Notes: generated by a model not told the origin, from the sequence alone. A stretch of 35,740 bases of DNA from Tieghemiomyces parasiticus (GCA_027575765.1 JANBPT010000445.1:1-35740), one strand, 5' to 3'; numbered from the stretch's first letter, positions 9,853-21,145 are shown. Made by a program: numbers and translations.

Positions 9853-11019
9853 TTAGATGGGAACTCCGTCGAAATTTTCCTGGAGCTTCTTATCCGGCGT
9901 ATTCCGTTCGGGCCGGGGCGAGGTCGCCGGTGTGGGGTCTGGTGGCGAACGAGGTTCTTCAGTCGGGATGAATTCGATTAGGGGAAACCCAGCGCGAAAC
10001 TCTGCCCAGGGGTGGTCCCTAAAGTAGTGAGTGACGTTGAATCTCGGTACGAGATTCGGTCTCATGTCACTTAGTAAGGCGTTGATGGGCCGGATATAAG
10101 CAAGCAGGGCCTGTAGATCATTATCGTTGGGGTCCGGGTGGGCTTCGAAATCCTTGACGGCGATGTGGTTCCCGGAGTAACCTCTAACCTTATCGACCGA
10201 GTCGTCCACGATAACGGTATTACCCCGATGCCACTTGATCGGCCGCCTGGTCTGAGGGTCGAAAACCCGTTCGAGGGCATGGCGGAGCATCCAGATGGGT
10301 GGCCTTTCGCCACGTTTGCCAGGTTTTGTGCGCGGATATTGGCTGTGACAGTCCCAGATCTTGCTGAGATCCTTGACAGCGAGCGGCTTGCGGCGGGCCT
10401 TGTCTAGCTCGCGTTTGGTTGGAGGATTATCACAGTCATGACGTTTAGGGACGGGTCGGGCCCTTTGAAGGTCGCAGTACGCCCGATTCCACCGGCCCAC
10501 GAGGAGGCGTTGGTGCTCGCCAAACAACCGTTGGACCATCAACTGCACATTCTGCTGTTCAGCTGAGCTCCACACCATGACATAGAAGTACTGGATAAGG
10601 TACTTAAGGAGTTCTTTGACGAAAGGACGCGAACGAGACGATGACTTTTTCCGGCAGCTAATGGAATGTGAAAGAGTAGATTGGATAGGGAGGGGCAGGT
10701 GAGGGAATGTAGAGGAAGGCTAGACGAGGATAAAGGACGGGCCTTTTACTCAGTTAAAGACCTTGGCTGGGCTTTGCACATTTCGACCGAGCGGTACACT
10801 TCAGCCCCTAAGGTTGGTCACCTACAGCAGGGTCCCGTTCAAATCGAGGACGAACAGCAGTGGCATGCGCTTGCTCACGTCCAGTTCCCAGGGCGGCATG
10901 TCCAGGACGGGGTCGGGTGTCCGATAGTATGGGCGGTTGGACATGACTCGAAATCCGATGCCGGGATGGCTGTTGTGTATAGTTGAGACGGGCAGGTGGC
11001 GGTCGATCGATGCTAACAT
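9853..11019 (-). CDS. FCP1/HAD-like domain protein with DxN catalytic motif
   Basis: Two exons on the minus strand (10826-11019 and 9853-10657) join to 332 residues. The intron (10658-10825) begins GTAGGT and ends CATTAG. Splicing fuses LLFVLDLNGTL to LCRKKSSS...RPF, then YFYVMVWSSA, VKDLSKIWD and NTVIVDDS, which is the order of motifs in FCP1/NLI-interacting-factor phosphatases. Putative key residues are Asp59 (nucleophile position), Asn61 in place of the second Asp of DxDx[TV], Lys160 and Asp216/Asp217. The last 40 residues are Pro/Thr-rich. Active FCP1 and SCP enzymes dephosphorylate Ser residues, for example in the RNA polymerase II tail, but the Asn raises the chance of a reduced or changed activity. 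The start at 11019 follows an in-frame TGA; Met26 or a further upstream exon is possible. It lies downstream of the 7TM-RGS gene on the same strand. Confidence 0.85.
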
Positions 11020-11547
11020 TCAATGAGGTAGAAAGTCACCTGGCGTTGTAGGTCAAAAAGAATGACGGTGCGCATTTATGAAGGAATGAGCGAATCGGAT
11101 TTGGGCAGCGAGTAGGTTCAACTACAGGGGATAGCGGGGTGCACCAGTGTATGCAATAGTGAAGCAGATTCCAAAAAAGAACGGATATGTGAGGAGTGGG
11201 TTGCATTCACAGTGAAGTGGTAGGAAGTGAGAAAAAAAAAACTATCGCCGAGTGGGCGATCACCCCGTGGACATGGTCAATCAGACCGGAGGGCCAAAGC
11301 GGGTGTCGTACCAGTGCCACTATGAAGGGGGGGGGGGTGGCAGTAGGTAAGGCGTGTTTGAAACCGACCGGTGCTGCAAATAAACAAGGCGACTTCAACC
11401 CTGTCCACTAGGCTTCGGTTTAAGGCCGAGTCTTTTTCTTTATATTCAACGCCGCCACTTAACGCGCCTTGCCCATCAACTACGCCGCTGGTTATACTAG
11501 AGTTGGCTTTATTGGTAGCACTGGGCCCGCTATGACAGGGAGCAGCC
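11020..11547. other. Intergenic region between the 7TM-RGS and FCP1-like genes
   Basis: 528 bases between two minus-strand genes: the 3' UTR of the receptor gene and the promoter of the FCP1-like gene. It contains a run of eleven G around 11326-11337, an A-run near 11232 and the minus-strand AATAAA at 11508-11513. No further gene is seen. Confidence 0.55.
11508..11513 (-). terminator. Polyadenylation signal of the 7TM-RGS gene
   Basis: Plus-strand TTTATT reads AATAAA on the minus strand, 35 bases past the stop codon of the receptor gene, at the expected spacing. Confidence 0.6.
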
Positions 11548-13407
11548 CTAGATGGGGTAGAATTTGAGGAAGACTTCAGTGTAGAGTAGCATCATCACGT
11601 CATGGTGGACGTCGTCAAAGATGGTGATGGGGAAGCGACCCGTCTGGATGTCACGGTCAATGTCCTGGCGGAGCCGGAGGCTGACGTTCACGCAGAGGTC
11701 AGAGGTCGGGTCCAGGAACCGCTGATAGAACATGATGTACGCCAGCCGAAGAGCCGGTCGGTCGGCCACGGGGTACTCGGCACGAATGACGTCCGCGGTC
11801 ATGTCGTCGTCCAACAGCTCCCACGTCTCGCGGATACTAGACGTGATACAAGGTAGTAAAGGATTGCCTTCAATGCGGAGCAGCGGTTGGTTGGAGCCCA
11901 GGTGGGCGGGCGGCAGCGGTTTTACCGCCGAGTTCCAGGTAGTGGAGTCCTGTGAGGGTCTGGGGCCATTCAGGGCCACGTTGGAGAGGCGCTCGAATTT
12001 GGTCAGGTGGACCTCACGTACAAGCGATGCAGTCGCGGCGGCCGGATCCACCAGCGGGAAGGCGCCGTCTAAAAAGATTTTGAGCTCCTGGTACTCCTGA
12101 AGGAAGAAGATGAGTTCCACACAGAAGCATTCGGAGGCCCAGGTCCTAAGCTGGAGGAGGCCCGACGGTTCGTTGAGGAGCTTAATGAAGCTGGCATTGA
12201 AGCCGTCATAGGTAGACGAGCGATCGAGGGCCGCCTCGAGCTCGCGAGCGAGGCCGCGGCCGTCGGCTAGATTCGAGTCGGTACCAAACCCCAGCTCGCC
12301 CATACGCTGGGCGGCCATGCGGTGCTCGCGGCGGCGGTGGCGCCGTTGGCGCTGCGCACGTAGGGCGCGGTACACGGGTAGGGTGACCGACGAAGTGTGG
12401 ACGATATTGACGGCCAAAAAGACCCATAGGAGACGTGATACCAACTGGTAGACGTGTTCGGGTGTGAGCGCCCATAGAAAAAACATGATGGAGCCAGCGG
12501 TGACCGAGAGTGAGACGGTGAGCAGGTCGCGGCAGATGCCGTAGGGGTCAGACCGGCCCCACAGGTGGTACACAATGATTGGGTAGGTGACGACAACGTG
12601 GGCACCAATCCAGACGAACATCGGGTAGTACTCCCAGGAAAAATGGCACTTAAGAGCGACGGGGGACAGGCTGAACCGAGGAGAAAGGATCTGGATGAGC
12701 AGGACGTATATGAAAAATACGGCGAGGAAACCCAAGAGCAGCCGGTAGAACCCCTGGTCGTTTTGGAAGAAACGCGCATGGCGGCCGATCCAGGGTCCGA
12801 GGAAGCCACGCATGGGGGCCGGAGGGGACCCTGACCTGGAACTGGTGGTCTGTCCCGAGACCGAGCGACTTATCTCAAAGGTGGAGTGGTGTAACACATC
12901 TACCTGGAAACGGTGGCCCTTTTCGTTTACCGGTTTAGGTTCTACCGCGGCCCGATGGTTAGTGGAGTCGGTGGCAACGTGCAAGACCTCGTGGTCGGGG
13001 GAGTGAGCAGTTCCTAGGTCGGCCCTGGTTTTGGCGTGATTGAAATGGATCAGGTAAACGTAGCGCAGGGCGCGGGCGTTCAGAGTATACCCGATGAGTA
13101 CGGCGCAGAAATTTAGCCCCCACCAGTGCAGGAAACACGGGTAACCTATGAAATTGAGGGCGGAAAAGGTGCTGGACAACAAGGACCAGCCCAGCACCGC
13201 GAACGACTGAAGAAGGGTCAGCCCGCGGGACCGAAGCTGGATCTCACGGACGTTCAGGCCCAGCCGGTAGAACATAAACGTGGTGAAAATGATGTAGGCG
13301 GCAGAAAGAAGCCCTAGTACAAGATTAACTGTTAGGACAACCCAACCCACACCGTTCGACAAGACGGTGTTACTACCGGGCAAAAGTGGCAGCACGGGAA
13401 CAGCCAT
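11548..13407 (-). CDS. Seven-transmembrane receptor fused to an RGS domain
   Basis: Single exon, 619 residues. I place the start at the ATG at 13407 (context GCCATGGC); the frame extends 21 codons further but without another ATG. Seven hydrophobic segments lie at about 21-45, 62-88, 92-120, 221-243, 262-284, 294-314 and 322-346, with a polar loop of about 100 residues between TM3 and TM4. After TM7 comes a strongly basic linker (RRHRRREHR), then an RGS-like region (about 402-617) with SFIKLLNEPSGLLQL, a helix ending FFLQEYQELK, IRETWELL, and IFDDVHHDVMMLL...VFLKF near the end. RGS domains speed GTP hydrolysis on G-alpha subunits. Receptors with a C-terminal RGS domain are known in fungi and would sense an external signal and damp G-protein output at the plasma membrane. 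The ligand is unknown. An insertion of about 60-70 residues splits the RGS core. Confidence 0.88.
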   Translation of the reverse strand: MAVPVLPLLPGSNTVLSNGVGWVVLTVNLVLGLLSAAYIIFTTFMFYRLGLNVREIQLRSRGLTLLQSFAVLGWSLLSSTFSALNFIGYPCFLHWWGLNFCAVLIGYTLNARALRYVYLIHFNHAKTRADLGTAHSPDHEVLHVATDSTNHRAAVEPKPVNEKGHRFQVDVLHHSTFEISRSVSGQTTSSRSGSPPAPMRGFLGPWIGRHARFFQNDQGFYRLLLGFLAVFFIYVLLIQILSPRFSLSPVALKCHFSWEYYPMFVWIGAHVVVTYPIIVYHLWGRSDPYGICRDLLTVSLSVTAGSIMFFLWALTPEHVYQLVSRLLWVFLAVNIVHTSSVTLPVYRALRAQRQRRHRRREHRMAAQRMGELGFGTDSNLADGRGLARELEAALDRSSTYDGFNASFIKLLNEPSGLLQLRTWASECFCVELIFFLQEYQELKIFLDGAFPLVDPAAATASLVREVHLTKFERLSNVALNGPRPSQDSTTWNSAVKPLPPAHLGSNQPLLRIEGNPLLPCITSSIRETWELLDDDMTADVIRAEYPVADRPALRLAYIMFYQRFLDPTSDLCVNVSLRLRQDIDRDIQTGRFPITIFDDVHHDVMMLLYTEVFLKFYPI

Positions 13408-16312
13408 GGCGGAAAGAATAGACACTTGAAATTGTTTGGGTGACGGGGGGACTTGAGTGCGCACTACCAACGAGCAGCACAGTCGTTGTCAGCTGGTGGA
13501 GAAGTAGAGTACAGATATAACAAATACGATTGGGTGGATACTGACTAATAATTACATAGATTAGGAGGGGGGGTGCAGGTGGAACTGGAAGGTGCCACAT
13601 TAAATGATAGATATATCCTTAGGAATGTGTAAATATGATGCAGATAACTTATACAGAGTTGAGTGGTGGTGGATAACTTGAGATAGGAAACTAGATAGAG
13701 ACTGCTAAAGCGCGGGTTACTGTGCCATTAAAGAGCAATAATTCGGTAGAGGAGTTGAAGGGTAGGGTGCGGTTAGACGGAGGCCGTGCGAGATTCCTTA
13801 TAACTAAGCTGGACGACCAATGGTTGACCGGTGGCAAACTGAGCCGCGCTTACTCCATCCCTGTCGGCCTGGTGCCGATCTGGAATCCTAAAAAGAATCA
13901 ACTATAAAAATAAAGGCTGCGTCTGGTAGAGGGGAATCAAGACCACACATATGACGGGATGGACGTTTCCCGCGCCCTTGGTGACGGACCAGATATGAGA
14001 CACTGGTTAGATGAACGCCTTGGGATCGCCCCCGAATATTTTTGCGCATAGGGCAGCCCTGCCTTTTTTCCTCCTTCGATGAGAGCCGCTAACCATATTT
14101 TCGCACACACCCATGTCTGTTGATCCTTCTCCCTGGATAATCGCTGTCCTTGTGAGGAGTCCTCAGACGAATTTTAAGGCTCCAAGATAAACGAGCTTAT
14201 TCTATTCCCGTCCCCGTCGTATCAGAGATGTTGTAAGACGTCCTTAGTGACCAACGGGCCCCGATGATTAACACGGCTTGGTCGTGTATGAAGATGAGAG
14301 GGGAGAGTGGGTCGATCGAGTAGCACCATTGGGTGCGAGGTTTGTATTACAGCCAGCCTTACAGGCCGGGAAGGGCGGACCGCCGTTGTCCGGATGGTCA
14401 ACCGGTACATCATCCTACAAAACGTCCGCTGTTGGTAAGGTCATTAATTTCCAGCTTGCCAATATCCACGCATCAGTTGACTGTAAGGGGAGGTGGAAGT
14501 CAGGGAGGGGAGGTGGGCCTTATTCTATGATTTATGAGATTTTACGACAAGTGCCTACGATGGTGTGGTGGCTGACCCACTTTTTCTGCCACCCCAGACT
14601 GCTATAGCTCTCGCCGATTTCTAGTCCGGTAAGTGTGGTGTAAGGGCTAACCAAGGAGGTGTAGAGCCCAAGAAGAAGCGGTACTACAATGGTACCACCA
14701 AGGAAAGTGAGGAGTTGGGTCTTGATCGCTTTCGTTCTGGGCCGCGATTCCATACCATGGAGGTCCAAAAGCCAAAGCGATACATGTGAGGAAAATGGAA
14801 CAGTATGTCGGGGGCTAAAGTGCTGGCATTTATTGTCGGTCCTCGCAAATCAGGAGCATCACTACGCTACGTCGCACTTGGTAATTTTTTTATGCCACGG
14901 CTTGGTTACTCCGCCCTCACAGCATTTCATTACGGTGACAAAGTCATTTACGTTAGTCCATGGCAGTGGAGGTTGGCGTCATGTACAATTCTTAGGTATG
15001 ATTTTCTAGCCGGCTGCACAACTCTAGATTTGCCACTGGCTCACCATTTAGGTTAAAAAGAAAGGACCGCATGGGCTATATTAATGGGATGCGTGGGTTA
15101 TCAACAGGCATTTGGTTGATAATGGAAAAGCGTGGAAACCTCTGTTAACTGCTGACTCTGGGAGATTTACCTACTACCCTAGCGACTTCCCAGTTAGCGT
15201 CAGCCGGCCGATCTCGTTTTTCTCAGATAGGACTCATCCTCGTACCTATACTTTCAAGACCGGCACCCCGCTTGTTAGGTAATACTACGCCACTATATAT
15301 AGCTAAAGGGTGATCGACTAGAAGTCGCAAGTCATGGTTCACGACTCTCGCTTAGGCGACACCAGATTGTTGATTTCGACCTAAGGAGCCTAGTCAATCG
15401 TTAGCTTGCATAGGCTTCTTTAAGGATTGCTGTCCCAATAGCTTTCCTGAATTACCTTTTTATATCATATCTCAAATACCACTCCTATGCTCCCATTCAA
15501 AAATCGGTTTCGGAGGATGGTTATCCTGGCCAAGTAAGTTTACTACCCGACTATACCGAATAAGAGAGGTTCAAGTGCTAATAAATCGTGATGAAACACG
15601 GCAAGGGAATGTCAAGGACTGCAGTCAGTGCTAGGCAGGCCAAGCAGAGGAGTCGTTGATTTGGCATGATTTTCACCAGCAAAGAGGTGAAGTAATAACA
15701 CCTTCCATTGTTAAGGAATGGCAAAGTAGCTGCCACCACTAGAAATGTACGAAATGACTGATGACATGCCAAAAACTACTGATTCGATCGGTTGTGACAT
15801 ATTCACCTGTTTTTTTTATACCTATCTTCTGTATTCCTTATACCTGGTATCCTTTGTGTGATCGCCGAAACGACCTCATACCACGATGCACAAGGCAGCA
15901 GCCACCAACGACCTTCCTATACCCTCACGCCGCCGCCCATGCACTCGGCTAAGAACAATAGCCAATTCCATTACCAATTTCGCAGCTTATCGCAGCCCCC
16001 TGGGCCATTATTCCTTTCAGTGCAACCTGCAACACTTGACTAAGCTTCCCTGCGGTTCCTTCCCTCTACGCTAGTACAAAGCAGGCAATACCAAGCCACG
16101 AGTCCTTGCCATATATAGAGCTCCAAGTCGGTATCCATAAAAATTAACTATAACCATTCGTTTATTTAGATGTGTAAGATCGTGATCACGCCTACCATAA
16201 CCATAGCTAACTACGATATCCCGGGACTTATTTATTGACGAAGACTGTGCTTTTAGCAACTTTTGCCTCAGATATTGTCTACGCTTTGACCACCCTTTAG
16301 CCGTTGTTCATC
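13408..16312. other. Long intergenic region (2.9 kb)
   Basis: Begins with the 5' flank of the 7TM-RGS gene. The short ORFs in it, such as 14689-15009 (+), 14805-15056 (+) and 14532-14768 (-), overlap one another in different frames, show no codon bias like the clear genes and match no family I know. No RNA gene or mobile-element hallmark was seen. Confidence 0.5.
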
Positions 16313-16738
16313 ATGCGACCTCTTTCATCCCCTCTGTCACCCACCCTTCAAGAGTACTTCCTTTTATACTTAGTTCTGGTCATTAACTTAGCTGGCAACA
16401 CATCTGCAGCCTTGCATGGGATTGTTCCTTGCAGTAGTAGTCGTAGCAGGCCACCCGGGAATTGGGGCTCTCTGGGATCCAACAACAACTCGGAGGGTAG
16501 CTATGGAATATTAATAGAGAGCCAGCTACCAACTCAGGACTTTAAGCGGTTACTTAGAATGAGCGTTACTCAGAATGTAGTAGCTGTCAAGTATTTACGA
16601 CCTGCCTACAAGCATGGGTACCACGATCTGAAATACGTTTGGCAAGCACTGACGGTATATTTTATACAAGTATGCGTGATTGACCGTCGGTTTTTAGGAA
16701 GTATAACGCCGCCTCTCGTAATCGTACATGCCAAATAA
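16313..16738 (+). CDS. Possible small secreted protein, unsupported by homology
   Basis: Open frame of 141 codons from an ATG at 16313; the frame opens slightly earlier but only with TTG. The N terminus could act as a signal peptide: a polar start, then EYFLLYLVLVINLAG and a small-residue cleavage region (NTSA). The rest is polar with a Ser/Asn-rich stretch (about 40-65) and two further cysteines. An AATAAA at 16734-16739 overlaps the stop and a second lies near 16802. Against it, codon use lacks the third-position G/C preference of the certain genes, the length is within chance for this much intergenic DNA, and I recognise no family. It would be divergent from, or overlap the 3' flank of, the Cys-rich gene that follows. 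I list it only as a candidate. Confidence 0.28.
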   Translation: MRPLSSPLSPTLQEYFLLYLVLVINLAGNTSAALHGIVPCSSSRSRPPGNWGSLGSNNNSEGSYGILIESQLPTQDFKRLLRMSVTQNVVAVKYLRPAYKHGYHDLKYVWQALTVYFIQVCVIDRRFLGSITPPLVIVHAK

Positions 16739-16885
16739 ACAAACCGCCGAGCAAAGATATTAAGATTATGGAGTTGTGCTCAGTAGGAATGAGGATGGGA
16801 GTAATAAAATTACCCGGTTTCTTACCTCTCTCTCGTCCAATTCTCCCGTCCTCCTCCCTAGTATTTCCCTATAAGCGACCTCACA

Positions 16886-17593
16886 TCAGCCGATTGGACC
16901 GTGGCCCAGCAATGCAACGGCCATGAGAGGGACGGTGGCATAGCCAAAGGAAGTCAACCGCCGGCCAGCTAACGAACCGAAGCCGATGTCACCCACTAGG
17001 GAACCAAGGCCCGATAAATCACCCAGCAAAGGGTAGGAGCTTGGTAGACAGAGGGTACTGGTAACAGCAGCGGAAACGGCCGCCAGTTGGGGTACCATCG
17101 AGAAGCCTTCGCGGAGACCAGGACTGGCCCCAGAGGTGGTCGCAGCGGCATGGGCGGTGGCGTTGGTGAGAGTTTGGAATGCCGCGGGCCAACTAACCTC
17201 CTGGGTCGTGTTGGAGGTGGCAAGGGTGTTTACACCGGGTTGCCATGTGCCGTTTTTGGCGGACATGACGCAGTACATGAAACACCTGGTGTTGCTGGTT
17301 CCCGTGTAGTTGCTGAGGTTGAAATCGTCAATACCAGACTCGCAGTTGCGAGCGCAGTCGTTGTAGGCGACCTGGTCAACGTTGAGGCAGGTGCTAATAC
17401 AGTCGGAACTGTTGTCGGACTGACAAGTGCTGCCAAAGAGACATGACAGCTCGTCGGGGATACCCGGGGACCCGTCATCGTTGCTGGATACTTTAAAACT
17501 GTCGACAGAGGTGAGGTCAACCGGAGATGTACGGGTCAGGTGCAGCTGGACGAGGGCGAGAAAAGGGAATACTAGCCAATTCAATGTCCGCAT
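16886..17593 (-). CDS. Cys-rich secreted glycoprotein related in cysteine pattern to the 7881 gene
   Basis: Single exon on the minus strand, 235 residues from the ATG at 17593. That ATG (context TTCACCATGC) directly precedes a signal peptide (NWLVFPFLALVQLHL); the open frame runs 28 codons further up but is probably 5' UTR. The domain after about residue 50 carries eight cysteines (51, 57, 65, 69, 80, 84, 104, 108) spaced x5, x7, x3, x10, x3, x19, x3, that is, a Cys-x5-Cys followed by three Cys-x3-Cys pairs. Several N-glycosylation sequons surround it (NSS, NYT, NGT, NTT, NAT). The C-terminal third is Ser/Gly/Leu-rich and ends in a short hydrophobic segment, which may be a weak GPI signal or a membrane-associated tail. 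The function is unknown; extracellular or cell-wall location is inferred from the signal peptide and disulfide-type cysteines. Confidence 0.82.
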   Translation of the reverse strand: MRTLNWLVFPFLALVQLHLTRTSPVDLTSVDSFKVSSNDDGSPGIPDELSCLFGSTCQSDNSSDCISTCLNVDQVAYNDCARNCESGIDDFNLSNYTGTSNTRCFMYCVMSAKNGTWQPGVNTLATSNTTQEVSWPAAFQTLTNATAHAAATTSGASPGLREGFSMVPQLAAVSAAVTSTLCLPSSYPLLGDLSGLGSLVGDIGFGSLAGRRLTSFGYATVPLMAVALLGHGPIG

Positions 17594-20500
17594 GGTGAAT
17601 AGTAGAAAAAAGATTATAAAATATAACCATAGGAGAGTGATAGTACAGAGGTGATGAGTGTGGGGTTGGTATAACAAGGTAATAGTGGGCTAACGTGAGG
17701 GATGGTCTTGGTGCGGCAGTGAAGAGGAGACGAGGCTAGCTATCCTCGACAATTGGCCGCAGTTTGTAAGTGTTAGGCATGTCAGGGTTAGTCGGTTGGC
17801 CTAGGGTGTGGCGGGTCGGGAGGGACAAGGGGAGCTTGTCGATCGAATGTGGAAGTTATGGGGCGGCGGGGGTGAATATGTGGCTAGCTAGAGAGGTCTG
17901 GGTGGCAATGCAGGAGAAGGGATAGTGAGATGGCCACGTTAGTGGGCATCGTATCGTATGGCAAACCATCACCGGGAGTCGGGGGATTCTACTCGTATTT
18001 ATAATACCAGAGAGGTATTAGCAGGCCAGCCGCCCGCCCGTTGCACCAGCTAGACCGTTCCTCTGCATCTCGCTGAAGCCTCAGCGTCAATCTACGTGCT
18101 TGCAGCTAGGAGGGTGGTAAATCCAATTACCCACGAAACGCTATGCGCATATGGGGCGAGTGTCGGTACATAGATGGCCATTGGGTGAAGGCTAGAAGGA
18201 AACATGCAGGTGGTGGCGGCACCATTACCTAAGGGCCCAGCTCCCCGGCCCACCCTGCACATTAAAAAAAACATATAAAAAGCTTGGCATCGACCCTTCG
18301 GGTGCGTGAGGGTGTTTGGGTGAGAGCGAATCACAGGAAGGATTCTCAGGCCTTGGCACGTCTAACTACCGGATAAACCTTCTTCCCCCCCCTTTCATGG
18401 TAAGACGCAGCCCGTCGCTCTCGCACGCGCGCGCTCTCTCTTTCTCTCCGGATCAAGTTTACTGTGGCTGTTTGCCTCCTTGTCACCTTCAGCCCGGCCC
18501 CTGGCTGGGTCTGGCCTTGACTTGGTTAATTGATGTAGTGCTGCCAAAACCAAAGGATACTTATCGGGACGCTATACATCTTCCCTGCCATAGTTAAGGT
18601 CAACGTCGGCGCTTCAAACTTTAGCCGCTCGGTGGAACGCGATTGCATGTTCTTGGCATCATTCGTAAATATCCACAAGTCCGAGAAACGCCCATTCTCT
18701 GCCAGTCCCCCGCGGAGCGTCAAGGCGTCGTGGCATCGACCATAGGCTGCGTAACGGTTGACCTAGATCGGCTGTGGGAGGATGTCCTTAACAAGATTAT
18801 GCATGACTGGCGGTTCCCTAGGGCTTGTGACCGGGCAGCTGGAAGGGGCTCTAACACCGACATAATCTCCGGTTCCTCAGGGAAATCGTATGCGGGCATC
18901 AGTGAGATATGAATACCGCTACTGGCTTACAGCCGAGTAGCTATAGCGAAATATCAAAATGAGCGGACTAGGAGGTGCGAGGCGGGGAAGGAGGACGGCC
19001 CCAACGTACTAGGGACGAGGCCTGGCGTACCATACCTGATAAGGCAGTAACATATTGAGACACGTGCGGTCAAATATAGGCTACGGCGTGGACCCTGCGA
19101 GAAACGAACTCCAAGTTTACACCGACCGACTACCGGCCTTGAGCCCTAGAGACGAGTCTACAGCTCGCAAGTACCACACGTATACGGTATGGACACTCGC
19201 TTGGAGGGGTAAACACGGCGAAGAGGCTGCTGGGATTCTGTCCTGATACGTATGTGGTTGTAATCTGAAGTGCTACACACGCGCATTACCCTCCCCCCTG
19301 CTTGCGCCGACAGTACTAAGTGTGGATATCTGTAAGGAAATGGTGCCCCTATGATGTGTGGGGCCTGGTCAGGATTAGTACTTGAAGGTGCATGGAACCA
19401 GATGGCCGAAAACGTTGGAAAAAGTGGAGGTATTTGTCTAATCGCTTGGCAAGTCCCAAGCAGGATTGCCTCGGACTGGAAGACACTGACACGTGGCTTT
19501 CTAGTCAAATGCATTCGGGTTATTTTCGCCAAACCTACACATGGTGATTTATTTATGCGAAACCTGCGCAGAGCCTCCTGGTTTCGACAGCACCCTTTCA
19601 GGCGGTTTGAAAACCACACTTACGACGACGTATGCCGGGCCTTGGGCCCCCATTGCCACTGGCGACCGGATGACTTGCCGTCGGTGTTGGTTGTATAATT
19701 GGGACTCCTCGGTAGCCCCGATGCTGGGCACTCATGTCCCCGGCTGCCTCTGTTCTCAATTGCAGTTGCCCGGCGTCCTGTAAAGAGGAATCCTATCGGG
19801 TGTATGACCGGCATCCGGGCAGTAGGTGTATGACTGGCTCCCTTGTGCTATCGTTTTCGAGCGAAGCCTGGCTTCCTTCTCCTACTATGAGTCGCTTCGT
19901 TTCATGCCGGGCGGGGCGCCGTGGTTTTAAGTAGGGAGCGCTGCCCCCCCCCCAAGCCGCACCTAGCAGCAGACGGTTGCCGGGCTCGGTGCAAACCCAG
20001 GGCGGGATCAGATTGGGGCGGGAGAAGCGGGGTTTGGGACCCGGCCATGTCAGCCGGCGGCGTTGTCACACGCATGCAGCGCAGTGGTGGGCCGGTCACC
20101 TTCGGGTATAGCCGCTGGGCGGTTCTTCGCCCCAGCCCCAACCCCCGCCCTCCCCAAAGAGCCGGCCCACACGGCTGTGTTGTGATGCACTGGGCTGAGG
20201 CCTCTCCTGGAGTGTGAGTGGGGACAGAGAGGCGGGGGGAGGTACGTCGGGCCCACTGTGGCTAGTGCGGTCGCTTGGTTGGGGGAAGGGGATGCTGGCG
20301 GAGTGGCAGGCGGCGTGTGGTTGAGGCGGGCTAGACAACAGCCAGACCCAACCATGGGAAGTGGTGGGACTTGAGCCCGCACGCAGTTCGGCATCTCTCT
20401 CGCCACTGGCGCATGAAGACCGTGCCACGTAGCTAGCCAGGCCCGGCTGGTCCTCAGCTGGAACTGACCCATGTCCAAGGCCAGGCGTCTGCAGTGTAAG

Positions 20501-21145
20501 GGGTGCGCCGACACAGTTCCACCCCTTCACCACCCGTCAGCCAGCAGGGTGAGCTGCTCAAGCCCGCACCCCCAACTCACGTCTCTACCCTTGCGCCTGT
20601 TACCAAGCCCCTCCGGCCTGCCTCAACACATTATCCTTGCCCGCCTGGCCCCCACGGTGTCGCCGGTCCTTGGCTGCTCCACAGCGTCGCACTCTCCGCT
20701 TCACCCCACGGCCTCAGGCGTCGGACGCTGTAGCGAGCTCCCTGTGCACCCAGCGGGCCGAACTGCGTTATACTCACCCGCCCCACCTCCTACCTCCTCC
20801 TCACCCTCCACCGCCACGTCCTGGACCGTCAGCCCCCAAAGGCCCCCCGTCACCCTGCCTCTCTCTCTCTCTCACGACATTCCGTCACCGACGTCTCATC
20901 GACCACACGCCTCCCCGGAGGTCCAGGCCACTTACCCTCCCACCTCCCTTTGTTCTTGCCGATTGTATGCGTCTAGTCCATTCCTTGACCGTGACGTCTG
21001 TTCACTTCGCCTCGCCTCCAGCTGCCGTTAGACTCCACAGTATCTGCCCAACCCACCCATTTATTCGTACCCGTTACGCGTCTCCGCCCTTCCCACTCCA
21101 CCGCCCTGTGCCGTGTGTCATCCGCCCCTGCCCATCCCCGATCCG
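17594..21145. other. Long intergenic region (3.55 kb)
   Basis: Holds the divergent upstream regions of the Cys-rich gene (-) and Sey1 (+). A TATAAATA on the minus strand at 17996-18003 is about 400 bases before the Cys-rich start. Bases 20000-21145 are GC- and C-rich, with a (CT)7 tract at 20859-20873 and no ATG in the last 130 bases before Sey1, consistent with a TATA-less promoter and leader. ORFs here, such as 19158-19619 (-) and the C-rich frames at 20471-21031 and 20637-21527 (+), look like composition effects. Confidence 0.5.
20859..20873. repeat. (CT)7 microsatellite in the Sey1 upstream region
   Basis: Fifteen bases of alternating C and T, about 270 bases before the Sey1 start. CT tracts are common in fungal promoters and leaders of highly expressed genes; no role is shown here. 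Confidence 0.7.

Noticed and set aside
14805..15056. Plus-strand ORF starting MSGAKVLAF
   Set aside because: Short, without codon bias, overlapped by an equally long frame, and with no family match that I know.
15520..15580. Possible tRNA: TGGCCAAGT (A-box-like) and GGTTCAAGT (B-box-like)
   Set aside because: The flanking bases do not pair into a T arm or acceptor stem, and the B box lacks its final CC.
19158..19619. Minus-strand ORF of 153 codons
   Set aside because: Begins within anonymous DNA, has no motif or signal sequence and shares its span with plus-strand ORFs of similar size.
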